Made by a program: the position numbers and the translations under genes
Notes under the pieces: generated by a model
Databases searched by the model: none
Seen by the model: only the letters and a program-made list of their open reading frames with translations
Told to the model about the DNA's origin: nothing
NCBI GenBank assembly: GCA_003497765.1
Contig: DNNY01000071.1
Location: 1-8,312 of the forward strand
Length of the DNA stretch: 8,312 nucleotides
Source of the DNA: Oceanospirillaceae bacterium
GTDB lineage: Bacteria > Pseudomonadota > Gammaproteobacteria > Pseudomonadales > Balneatricaceae
Reading direction: 5' to 3'
In this document: positions 1-5,845 of the stretch, in pieces
Numbering within the stretch: position 1 is the first letter of the stretch
How the letters are laid out: every line of letters starts with the position of its first letter

Positions 1-85
1 GCAGGCTTTTAAGGTGACTAATATGACTCGTCAACTGCAGTCTAAGCTAGTCGAACACATTGCTAAGCATTCCGAGACTTGGTGA
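1..85 (+). CDS. pabC: 3' end of probable pabC, aminodeoxychorismate lyase (partial)
   Basis: An open frame enters from the left edge (codons from base 2) and ends at TGA 83-85, giving 27 C-terminal residues that include KVTNMTRQLQSKL and end in HSETW. PabC is a PLP-dependent lyase that makes p-aminobenzoate and pyruvate from 4-amino-4-deoxychorismate for folate synthesis. The fragment carries no catalytic motif. The call rests on position, since pabC lies directly before mltG in many gammaproteobacteria, and on a loose resemblance to the (V/L)T-x-x-L-Q tail of PabC proteins. Its stop shares one base with the preferred mltG start (TGATG), which implies translational coupling. A different gene cannot be excluded from 27 residues. 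Confidence 0.6.
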   Translation, partial: QAFKVTNMTRQLQSKLVEHIAKHSETW

Positions 86-1083
86 TGTTTAAAAGGCCAG
101 TGATTTGGGGTTTTATACTAACTTTACTGGTTGTGGGTAGTCTTTCTTATGGCCTATGGCGGCAGGTACAGGCTTGGCTATTTGAACCGGTTACCGTAAC
201 AGAAGTGCAACATCTTACAATTGCTCCCGGCAGTAATATGGGGAGCATTGCCAACCAGCTGCAAGCTATGGGGCTGACCAAAAATGCCTTAGCCTTGCGT
301 TATTACAGCCGCTTTAATGGTTATGATCAACGGATAAAAGCTGGTGAGTATGCTTTTGTCGGTGATGTAACTGCAGCGAGTATATTGACCAAGTTAGTAA
401 CAGGTGATGTGCTTAGCTATAGTATTACCGTGCCAGAGGGGCAGACCTATGCCCAATTCAATCAAATTCTAATGCAGCATTCAGCTATGCAGGGTAAGCC
501 CGAGCCCGTGTTTGCCGAATGGGGTGCAGAGTCAGGTTTTACGAGCCCAGAGGGGCTGTTATTTCCTTCAACCTATGTGTTTACCCGTAAGCAAACGCCT
601 ACCCAAGTGGTACAGCAAGCTTGGCGTAGACAAGAAGCTATTCTGGCTGAGTTATGGCCCCAAAGAGCAGAAAACTTACCCTATAAATCACCCTATGAAG
701 CTTTGATTATGGCTTCTATTATTGAAAAAGAGACTGGGTTGGCTAGTGAACGAGAAGCCATTAGTGGGGTTTTTGTGAGACGTTTGCAAAAAGGCATGAG
801 ATTACAAACAGACCCAACGGTTATCTATGGCATTGGCGATGCCTTTGATGGTAACTTAACCCGCGCCCATTTGCGCGAAAAAACACCCTACAATACCTAT
901 GTTATTTATGGATTGCCGCCCACGCCGATTGCGTTACCTGGACGGGATGCTATCTACGCAGCATTACATCCAGCGGACGGGGATGCTCTCTATTTTGTTT
1001 CTCGGGGTGATGGTAGTCATGCCTTTTCAGCCACTTTGGCACAACATCAGGCCTACGTCCGTAAATATCAACTGAAGAAATAA
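85..1083 (+). CDS. mltG: MltG (YceG-like) endolytic peptidoglycan transglycosylase
   Basis: MltG is an inner-membrane lytic transglycosylase that cleaves nascent glycan strands and is thought to set their length. The 332-residue product has a short basic N-terminus, one membrane segment (about residues 7-24, with the run ILTLLVVG), a LysM-like small domain (about 43-95) and the YceG catalytic domain. The family signature MASIIEKETG lies at about 209-218; the first Glu (about 214) is the probable equivalent of the catalytic Glu218 of E. coli MltG. It is followed by VFVRRLQKGMRLQTDPTVIYG and, further on, YNTYVIYGLPPTPI, both typical of the family. In-frame TTG (79), GTG (82) and ATG (85) are possible starts. 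ATG 85 is preferred because it forms a TGATG overlap with the upstream stop and has a GAG 8 bases before it. Length is normal for the family. Confidence 0.95.
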   Translation: MFKRPVIWGFILTLLVVGSLSYGLWRQVQAWLFEPVTVTEVQHLTIAPGSNMGSIANQLQAMGLTKNALALRYYSRFNGYDQRIKAGEYAFVGDVTAASILTKLVTGDVLSYSITVPEGQTYAQFNQILMQHSAMQGKPEPVFAEWGAESGFTSPEGLLFPSTYVFTRKQTPTQVVQQAWRRQEAILAELWPQRAENLPYKSPYEALIMASIIEKETGLASEREAISGVFVRRLQKGMRLQTDPTVIYGIGDAFDGNLTRAHLREKTPYNTYVIYGLPPTPIALPGRDAIYAALHPADGDALYFVSRGDGSHAFSATLAQHQAYVRKYQLKK

Positions 1084-1099
1084 TTATTTTACGTATAAT
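1072..1099 (+). promoter_or_regulatory. possible internal promoter before tmk
   Basis: A perfect TATAAT (1094-1099) lies in the 49-base gap between mltG and tmk. The best -35 at 16 bases is CTGAAG (1072-1077), only 3 of 6 matches to TTGACA, and there is no extended -10 TG. It could give tmk-holB-tatD some independent transcription, but the gap is AT-rich and a chance hexamer is quite possible. Confidence 0.25.
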
Positions 1100-1132
1100 A
1101 TTGCCTTAGATTATCTATGTAGGAAACAGTTT

Positions 1133-1765
1133 GTGAGTGCAGGACGTTTTATTTCTATTGAAGGTGGAGAAGGGGTAGGTAAATCCACCAGCGTGGCCTA
1201 TATTGAAGAATATTTGCAGGCTAGTGGTGTTGAACTTATTTCTACCCGTGAGCCCGGTGGCACAAAACTGGCCGAAGACCTACGCTCCTTGTTGCTTAAC
1301 CATCATGCTGAAAGAGTTGATCCGTTTACTGAACTGTTAATGATGTTTGCCGCCCGCAGACAGCATATTACCGAAGTAATACAGCCCGCTTTGGCGGCAG
1401 GTAAATGGGTGCTGTGTGATCGCTTTACAGACGCTAGTTATGCCTATCAAGGTTATGGTCGCAATTTACCTTTGGCATTTATTGATAGTCTGGCGCAATG
1501 GGTACACGGTGAAACCAATCCTGATATGACGCTGTTACTAGATGTGGATATTGAAATTGGTATGCAAAGAGCCCGTCAGCGTAATAGTTTGGATCGTATT
1601 GAATCAGAAAATATGGCCTTTTTTGAGGCTGTTCGACAAGGCTATCTTACTCGAGCTAAAGCTGAGCCTAAACGTTTCCAGATAATTGATGCTGGCCAAG
1701 ATATTGCCGCCGTTCAAACTCAGATACGGCAAGCTTTACTAACCTTAAAGGCTGATGATGGCTAA
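1133..1765 (+). CDS. tmk: thymidylate (dTMP) kinase
   Basis: Cytoplasmic kinase converting dTMP plus ATP to dTDP, needed for dTTP synthesis. The 210 residues show the P-loop GGEGVGKS (11-18), the TREPGGT segment (38-44), the DR-containing substrate motif CDRFTDASYAYQGYGR (95-110) and an Arg-rich lid (about 146-155, RARQRNSLDR). A P-loop without Arg together with Arg residues in the lid matches the bacterial type II (E. coli-like) enzymes. Start is GTG 1133; the Shine-Dalgarno TAGGA at 1120-1124 leaves 8 bases, and there is no in-frame ATG near it. The gene follows mltG by 49 bases and its end overlaps holB by 8 bases, so tmk and holB are almost surely translated from one message. Confidence 0.97.
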   Translation: MSAGRFISIEGGEGVGKSTSVAYIEEYLQASGVELISTREPGGTKLAEDLRSLLLNHHAERVDPFTELLMMFAARRQHITEVIQPALAAGKWVLCDRFTDASYAYQGYGRNLPLAFIDSLAQWVHGETNPDMTLLLDVDIEIGMQRARQRNSLDRIESENMAFFEAVRQGYLTRAKAEPKRFQIIDAGQDIAAVQTQIRQALLTLKADDG

Positions 1766-2768
1766 TATGATTGGGAATATGGAGCTACCATTTTGGCTTG
1801 AATCTAGTTGGTCTCAAGTGCAGCAAATGCTAACTGATGACAGGTTGCCCCATGGTTTGGTAATCAGTGGTATGCTTGGTCTTGGGAAAAGACAATTAGC
1901 CGATACTTTGGCAGCAAGTTTATTATGCCATGCACCTGTTATGCCTCAGCAACTGGCATGTGGTCAATGTAAAAGTTGTTTACTACGTCAGTCTGGCAGC
2001 CATCCGGACCTAAAATATTTGCAACCTGAAGCAGAAGGTAAAGCTATATTGGTTGATATGGTGAGGCAAATTCAGCCATGGTTGGCAGCTACATCACAAC
2101 AGGGTGGGGCAAAAGTGGTGTTAATCGAACCGGCAAATGAGCTAAATGCAAATGCTGCCAATGCTTTGTTAAAAAACCTTGAAGAACCAGGTCAAAATAC
2201 CTTCTTTATTCTTCTGCATCACTGGCCTAAGCCTTTGCTGCCGACCATTCGGAGCCGCTGTCAGGTGCATACTGTGTTGGCGCCAGCAGCGGAACAAGTA
2301 CAGCCATGGTTGGCTCAACAAGTACCCGAAGCTAAGGCTGAGCAATTAATACAAGTGCAACAAATGGCCCATGGTGCTCCCTTGCTGGCGGCGGATTATT
2401 TGCGCCATGATGCGCCAGCGCAAAGGCATCAAACCTTGGTTGATTTGACAGCTATTTTGCGTAATCAAATCAGTGTTTCGGAAGTCGCCGAAAGTTGGGC
2501 AAAAGATCCGCTGCCACGACGCCTGGATTGGTGGTTACAATGGCAGCAAGATTTAATTAAATTACAGCAGACTCAGGATAGCCAGCAGGTGATTAACCAA
2601 GATGTGGTTAAACTGCTGCAGGCCATTGCCCGCAAAGCAGAAATAAAAGCCGTTTTTAGCCTTTATGATGATACTTTACAGGCATTAGATAGCCTTTATC
2701 AGCGTCGAAATATTAACCAGCAGCTAATGTTAGAAAAGCTTTTATACGGCTGGTACCAACTCATTTAG
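1758..2768 (+). CDS. holB: DNA polymerase III delta' subunit (clamp loader)
   Basis: Delta' is part of the clamp-loader complex that places the beta sliding clamp on primed DNA. Numbered from ATG 1758 the protein has 336 residues, as usual for the family. It shows a P-loop remnant GMLGLGKR (38-45) with Arg in place of the final Ser/Thr, four Cys forming the zinc module (C57, C68, C71, C74; pattern CGQCKSC), the LLKNLEEP segment (137-144) and the SRC motif (166-168) that supplies the arginine finger. The C-terminal third is the helical collar domain. ATG 1755 is also in frame, but AAAGG (1747-1751) lies only 3 bases before it and 6 before ATG 1758, so 1758 is preferred. It overlaps the end of tmk by 8 bases, the classical tmk-holB arrangement. 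Confidence 0.95.
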   Translation: MANMIGNMELPFWLESSWSQVQQMLTDDRLPHGLVISGMLGLGKRQLADTLAASLLCHAPVMPQQLACGQCKSCLLRQSGSHPDLKYLQPEAEGKAILVDMVRQIQPWLAATSQQGGAKVVLIEPANELNANAANALLKNLEEPGQNTFFILLHHWPKPLLPTIRSRCQVHTVLAPAAEQVQPWLAQQVPEAKAEQLIQVQQMAHGAPLLAADYLRHDAPAQRHQTLVDLTAILRNQISVSEVAESWAKDPLPRRLDWWLQWQQDLIKLQQTQDSQQVINQDVVKLLQAIARKAEIKAVFSLYDDTLQALDSLYQRRNINQQLMLEKLLYGWYQLI

Positions 2769-2778
2769 AAAATGTAAT

Positions 2779-3561
2779 ATGTTTATCGATTCCCATTGTC
2801 ACTTAGATAAATTAGATGTCAGTCATTATACGAACGGGCTGGATGAACTTATTGATACTACCTTTAAGGCTGGCATTACCGAAATGCTTTGTATTGGTGT
2901 GGATACCGAACAATTTCCGCAGATGCTTAAGCAGGTATCTGCTTATGACTTTATTCATGTATCAGCAGGCATTCATCCTTTAGGTGTTAAGGATGGATCT
3001 GATTTTACGTTATTGGCTCAGCAAGCAGCTATGGAAAAAGTCATTGCTGTAGGTGAAACAGGACTCGATTATCATTATAAGCCTGCAACCAAAGTGGCCC
3101 AATTAGACTCTTTTCTGCACCATATGCAGATTGCTGATCAGGTACAAAAACCGCTTATTGTTCATAGTCGCAGTGCGCGTCAGGATACAGTCGATTTGCT
3201 GCGCACTAATGCCAATCTTGAGGTGGGTGGTGTCATTCATTGTTTTACCGAAGATCAAGATATGGCGAATAAATGTTTGGATTTAGGTTTTTATATTTCT
3301 ATATCAGGTATAGCTACTTTTCGTAACGCTGAGTCTCTGCGAGAGGTCATTAAACACCTTCCTCTGGATCGCATATTAATTGAGACAGATGCTCCGTATT
3401 TGGCGCCGGTGCCTCATCGTGGAAAACAAAATGAACCATTATTTGTGCCCCATGTGGCGCAACTAATCGCTGATTTAAAAGGCGTTACCCTTGAGCATGT
3501 GGCAAAGGTGACCAGTGAAAATTTTCATCGACTATTTAATTTAAAACAGTCAGAAAAATAA
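2779..3561 (+). CDS. ycfH: TatD/YcfH-family metal-dependent hydrolase
   Basis: A 260-residue TIM-barrel hydrolase of the TatD family, amidohydrolase superfamily. The expected metal ligands are all visible: HCH (H6, H8) in FIDSHCHLD, E93 in VGETGLDYH, H129 in IVHSR, H154 in GVIHCF and D204 in IETDAPYL. TatD proteins have been reported as DNases and some relatives as D-aminoacyl-tRNA deacylases; the substrate of this member cannot be read from sequence. Its place right after holB (10-base gap, no strong Shine-Dalgarno) matches ycfH of E. coli and the tatD-like gene of pseudomonads, so it is probably translated with holB. Length is normal and no key residue is missing. Confidence 0.93.
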   Translation: MFIDSHCHLDKLDVSHYTNGLDELIDTTFKAGITEMLCIGVDTEQFPQMLKQVSAYDFIHVSAGIHPLGVKDGSDFTLLAQQAAMEKVIAVGETGLDYHYKPATKVAQLDSFLHHMQIADQVQKPLIVHSRSARQDTVDLLRTNANLEVGGVIHCFTEDQDMANKCLDLGFYISISGIATFRNAESLREVIKHLPLDRILIETDAPYLAPVPHRGKQNEPLFVPHVAQLIADLKGVTLEHVAKVTSENFHRLFNLKQSEK

Positions 3562-3574
3562 TTTTCTTGTGTGT

Positions 3575-3601
3575 TTGGTTTTTTTGTGAATAATTTATAA
3601 C
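3575..3601 (+). promoter_or_regulatory. possible promoter of the tetR-DUF1285-upp unit
   Basis: The 68 bases between tatD and tetR are AT-rich. TATAAC (3596-3601) matches 5 of 6 bases of the -10 consensus. The best -35 is TTGGTT (3575-3580), 3 of 6, with a short 15-base spacer. The inverted repeat at 3601-3618 begins at the last base of the -10, where a bound repressor would block initiation. Weak on its own, but supported by the repeat. Confidence 0.3.
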
Positions 3602-3618
3602 CACTAGTCACAAAGTGG
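3601..3618. promoter_or_regulatory. candidate TetR operator (18-base inverted repeat)
   Basis: CCACT (3601-3605) and AGTGG (3614-3618) are perfect inverted arms around an 8-base centre. The repeat lies directly before the preferred tetR start at 3630, touching the putative -10. TetR-family repressors usually bind short palindromes of this size beside their own gene, so autoregulation is a reasonable inference. The site also contains the alternative GTG start (3615). Confidence 0.35.
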
Positions 3619-3629
3619 ATATAATAATT

Positions 3630-4343
3630 ATGAACTGGGGTATAGCTGCCAAACCAAAGATCCCTGACTATTTTCCCCGCGAAAAAGAAAGTCGCAAGGT
3701 CAGGGAATTTAAACGTCGTGAAGAAGAGATTCTCGAATCCTCCTTGCTATTATTCAAGACTCATGGTGAGGATAAAATCACTGTTGAGGTGATAGCTGAT
3801 AGCGTCGGTATTGGTAAGGGTACAATCTATAAGCACTTTAATTCTAAGTCTGATATTTATATTAGATTGTTAGAAAATTATGAGCTTGATTTAAAGGCCT
3901 TACTAGAAACAGAAGATTTTAGTGATCCAGAATCTCTGTGGCGCAGTTACTTTGGATTTCGTATGGGAGATCCGGAGCAAGCAATCTTATTTGGTCGTCT
4001 AGAGGATAAGTTGGCTAAAGATAGCCAATACCAACAAGCCATTAAAAATATTCATGAAGTGCGCTCAGCCAATATGGAAATTCTAGCTAACCTAGTTGAC
4101 CAGCGCATAGCCTCAGGTAAATTAGAGCAAGTCCCAGCTTATTTTCACTTATCGGCTTCTTGGGCTTTGGTGCATGGTGCATTAGCTCTTCATCAATCAG
4201 ACTATTTCCAAAATTATATTGAGGACAAAGAGTCTTTTTTCGAGTTTCTTTTACAAATTGGTATGCGTATGGGTAATCATGGTCAAACGGGTCACCATCA
4301 TGATCAAACCAATGATAATAAATCATCCAAGGATGACACTTGA
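3630..4343 (+). CDS. TetR/AcrR-family transcriptional regulator with His-rich tail
   Basis: A 237-residue one-component regulator. The N-terminal DNA-binding domain (about residues 28-80) has the TetR helix-turn-helix VEVIADSVGIGKGTIYKHF (about 52-70), followed by the usual NSKSDIYIRLLENY linker helix. The C-terminal ligand and dimer domain has no recognisable ligand signature. The protein ends in a polar tail with HGQTGHHHD (about 217-225), encoded by an imperfect 21-base duplication; the cluster could bind a metal, but this is inference. ATG 3630 is preferred as start; GTG 3615 would add five residues but lies inside the inverted repeat and lacks a good Shine-Dalgarno, though that of ATG 3630 (AAGTGG, 3613-3618) is also distant. 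The stop overlaps the next start by 4 bases. Pseudomonads appear to have a TetR gene beside DUF1285 near tatD as well, so this is probably an ancestral neighbour. Its ligand is unknown. Confidence 0.9.
   Translation: MNWGIAAKPKIPDYFPREKESRKVREFKRREEEILESSLLLFKTHGEDKITVEVIADSVGIGKGTIYKHFNSKSDIYIRLLENYELDLKALLETEDFSDPESLWRSYFGFRMGDPEQAILFGRLEDKLAKDSQYQQAIKNIHEVRSANMEILANLVDQRIASGKLEQVPAYFHLSASWALVHGALALHQSDYFQNYIEDKESFFEFLLQIGMRMGNHGQTGHHHDQTNDNKSSKDDT
4275..4316 (+). repeat. imperfect 21-base tandem duplication encoding the His-rich tail
   Basis: Two adjacent 21-base units (4275-4295 and 4296-4316) agree at 14 of 21 positions. The core CATGGTCAAAC / CATGATCAAAC differs at one base. They encode NHGQTGH and HHDQTND in the frame of the TetR gene, so the His-rich tail looks like a duplicated heptapeptide. 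Confidence 0.5.
4329..4333 (+). promoter_or_regulatory. ribosome binding site deciding the TTG start of DUF1285
   Basis: AAGGA lies within the end of tetR, 6 bases before TTG 4340. No in-frame ATG exists until well inside the domain (about codon 52), so this site supports TTG as the true start. Confidence 0.7.
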
Positions 4344-4876
4344 TTGATTTACAGAGTTTGGTAGAGACAGCTGAACAATTGCCAGATTATGCAATTGATA
4401 CCTGGTGGCCTCAGCAGCAGGGTAGTATTGATATTATTATTCGCGCTGATGGCAGTTGGTGGCATCAAGGGGGACTTATTAAGCGTCATAAAATGGTGCA
4501 ATTATTTAGTCGTTTGCTTAGTTATCGTGATGGCCATTATTGTTTAATTACCCCTGTTGAACAACTCAATATTCAGGTAGAAAAATTACCCTTTGTTATC
4601 GTGCATGCTATCCAGTTGGACGATAAGGTGTGGCAACTGACGACTAATGTTGGTGATCAAATCAAGCTTACCCAGCCAAATCAGTTACAAGTAGATTTGA
4701 CAGTCCCTGATGAAATACCGCATGTATTAGTTCGTCAACAACTATGGGCGACCCTGTCCAGGCAGGCGTATTATGATATGGCCTTAGCTGTGGACAGCAT
4801 AGATAGGGAAGGGCGAACTGTGGCACAATTGCAAAGTGGTAATTGTGTATACGATTTTGGTATTTTGGAGTATTAA
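4340..4876 (+). CDS. DUF1285 family protein, function unknown
   Basis: A 178-residue soluble protein with no signal peptide or membrane segment. It matches my recollection of the DUF1285 family: a Trp-rich start (W22, W23), then GSIDIIIRADGSWWHQGGLI (28-47, usually G-DIDMRI-DG-W-Y-G-PI in relatives), the helix MVQLFSRLL (52-60), YCLITPVEQL (67-76) and PFVIVHAI (84-91). Structures exist for the family but I know of no established function. Start is TTG 4340, supported by AAGGA 6 bases before it and a 4-base overlap (TTGA) with the tetR stop. The gene lies between tetR and upp with no room for separate promoters, so it is cotranscribed with both. The family assignment is fairly firm; any role in regulation or pyrimidine salvage would be guesswork. 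Confidence 0.85.
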   Translation: MIDLQSLVETAEQLPDYAIDTWWPQQQGSIDIIIRADGSWWHQGGLIKRHKMVQLFSRLLSYRDGHYCLITPVEQLNIQVEKLPFVIVHAIQLDDKVWQLTTNVGDQIKLTQPNQLQVDLTVPDEIPHVLVRQQLWATLSRQAYYDMALAVDSIDREGRTVAQLQSGNCVYDFGILEY

Positions 4877-4878
4877 AA

Positions 4879-5508
4879 ATGGCAGTTATTGAAGTGCAAC
4901 ATGCTTTGGTGAAACATAAGTTAGGCTTGCTGCGTCAAGCCGGTTTGCCAGTTTATGAATTTCGTCGACTAACCAATGAATTGGCGGGTATTTTGTTAAC
5001 ACAAGCTTGTGCTGATATGCCTATGGAGGATGTTTTTGTGGATGGTTGGCAAGGTGAGCCAATTGCCGTAAGTCGCCTGCAACAAGCGGATCCAACCATT
5101 GTGCCTATTTTAAGAGCAGGCATAGGCATGTTAGATGGTTGCCTGCAAGTGTTGCCAACGGCAACTGTGAGTGTGGTTGGCTTATATCGTGATGAGTCAA
5201 CCCTTGAGCCAGTTGCCTATTTTGACAAAGTCATTGATTATGTCGATCAGCGGACAGCTATTATTATTGATCCTATGTTGGCGACGGGTGGTACCTTATT
5301 GGCCACCATTGAACTGCTCAAAGGCAAAGGTTGTACAGATATCAAAGGCTTGTTTTTAGTTGCCTCGCCGGAGGGTGTTGCCAAGCTTACTGAAGCTCAT
5401 CCTGATGTAGATTGTTGGGTTGCTGGGATTGATGAACGCTTGAATGATAAGGGTTATATATTGCCTGGTTTAGGTGATGCCGGGGATAAAATATTTGGCA
5501 CAATTTAA
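4879..5508 (+). CDS. upp: uracil phosphoribosyltransferase
   Basis: Cytoplasmic salvage enzyme making UMP from uracil and PRPP. The 209-residue product is full length for the family. It shows the flexible-loop segment PTIVPILRAGIGMLDG (72-87), the PRPP-binding motif IIIDPMLATGGT (128-139) and the uracil-binding C-terminal part with VASPEGV (161-167) and DERLNDKGYILPGLGDAGD (185-203). The frame is open from 4843, but ATG 4879 is the start: it aligns with known Upp N-termini (MAVIEVQHALVKHKLGLLR) and has GGAG (4867-4870) 8 bases upstream. Only 2 bases separate it from the DUF1285 stop, so it is the third gene of the tetR unit. No uraA-type uracil permease follows, unlike in E. coli. Confidence 0.97.
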   Translation: MAVIEVQHALVKHKLGLLRQAGLPVYEFRRLTNELAGILLTQACADMPMEDVFVDGWQGEPIAVSRLQQADPTIVPILRAGIGMLDGCLQVLPTATVSVVGLYRDESTLEPVAYFDKVIDYVDQRTAIIIDPMLATGGTLLATIELLKGKGCTDIKGLFLVASPEGVAKLTEAHPDVDCWVAGIDERLNDKGYILPGLGDAGDKIFGTI

Positions 5509-5577
5509 ATAAATTAGCCCCTATTATCATTTCTTAACTGTATTCTTCAAGGGTAAGATTTCTGACTAATGACTCTT

Positions 5578-5609
5578 TCACTTTACTTACAAAGTGACTT
5601 TCTTTTTTG
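5578..5609 (+). terminator. probable rho-independent terminator after upp
   Basis: A perfect 7-base stem, TCACTTT (5578-5584) with AAAGTGA (5591-5597), closes a 6-base loop and is followed by CTTTCTTTTTTG. The stem has only two G-C pairs, so it is weak. The T-rich run and the position, 70 bases past upp and before the nqr promoter, favour a terminator. Confidence 0.45.
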
Positions 5610-5689
5610 TATAAAAAGCGATGCAAGCTAGTGTATAAGCGGTTTAGCAAAGTTTAGATGTTTAGGTGATCTTTTCGCGTCAATTTGGC

Positions 5690-5718
5690 TAGCAAATTTT
5701 GCCTTAAATCTTTATAAT
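5690..5718 (+). promoter_or_regulatory. probable promoter of the nqr operon
   Basis: A perfect -10 TATAAT (5713-5718) is preceded at 17 bases by TAGCAA (5690-5695, 3 of 6 to TTGACA) and followed by ACGCGCC, a usual start-site composition. Transcription would begin near 5725 and leave a leader of about 120 bases. The palindrome GCAAA-T-TTTGC (5692-5702) overlaps the -35 and spacer and could be an operator. The weak -35 suggests that an activator may be needed. Confidence 0.55.
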
Positions 5719-5752
5719 ATACGCGCCTCTTTTTATGGGTTTGTGTTTCTGG

Positions 5753-5781
5753 GCAAAGTCGGTCAATTAAGCCAACTTTGT
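5753..5781 (+). promoter_or_regulatory. stem-loop in the predicted nqrA leader
   Basis: CAAAGT (5754-5759) pairs with ACTTTG (5775-5780). After one mismatch, GGT (5761-5763) pairs with GCC (5771-5773, including a G-U), closing a 7-base loop CAATTAA. The structure lies 65-93 bases before the nqrA start, with no T-run after it, so it is not a terminator. A role in message stability or translation is possible but unproven. Confidence 0.4.
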
Positions 5782-5845
5782 ATTAATTACAACGCCAACA
5801 CCAGAACCATTAGCCAAACGATAACTTAGTATTTGGGTATGACTT

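Larger units (their letters stand above)
5509..5845. other. non-coding region between upp and nqrA
   Basis: This 337-base gap has no credible open frame on either strand; the ATGs at 5621 and 5658 are closed within a few codons. It contains a terminator-like hairpin after upp (5578-5609), a probable nqr promoter with a small palindrome in its spacer (5690-5718), a leader stem-loop (5753-5781) and three GCCAA words (5771, 5794, 5813). A further TATAAA at 5610-5615, with TTACAA at 5587-5592 and a 17-base spacer, could be a second, weaker start. No tRNA or recognisable riboswitch is visible. Confidence 0.8.

Noticed and set aside
3553..3585. GAAAA-ATAA-TTTTC inverted repeat at the end of tatD, with a run of seven T at 3579-3585, as a terminator
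   Set aside because: The 5-base stem has a single G-C pair and the T-run starts 12 bases after the stem, so it is unlikely to terminate efficiently. The sequence is simply AT-rich.
4087..4326. 79-codon open frame on the - strand opposite tetR
   Set aside because: It lies wholly within the well-supported tetR gene, has no homology I recognise and no ribosome site; an antisense shadow.
4843..4878. Twelve-codon N-terminal extension of upp from ATG 4843
   Set aside because: It would overlap DUF1285 by 34 bases, is absent from known Upp proteins, and ATG 4879 has a good GGAG site and the conserved N-terminus.
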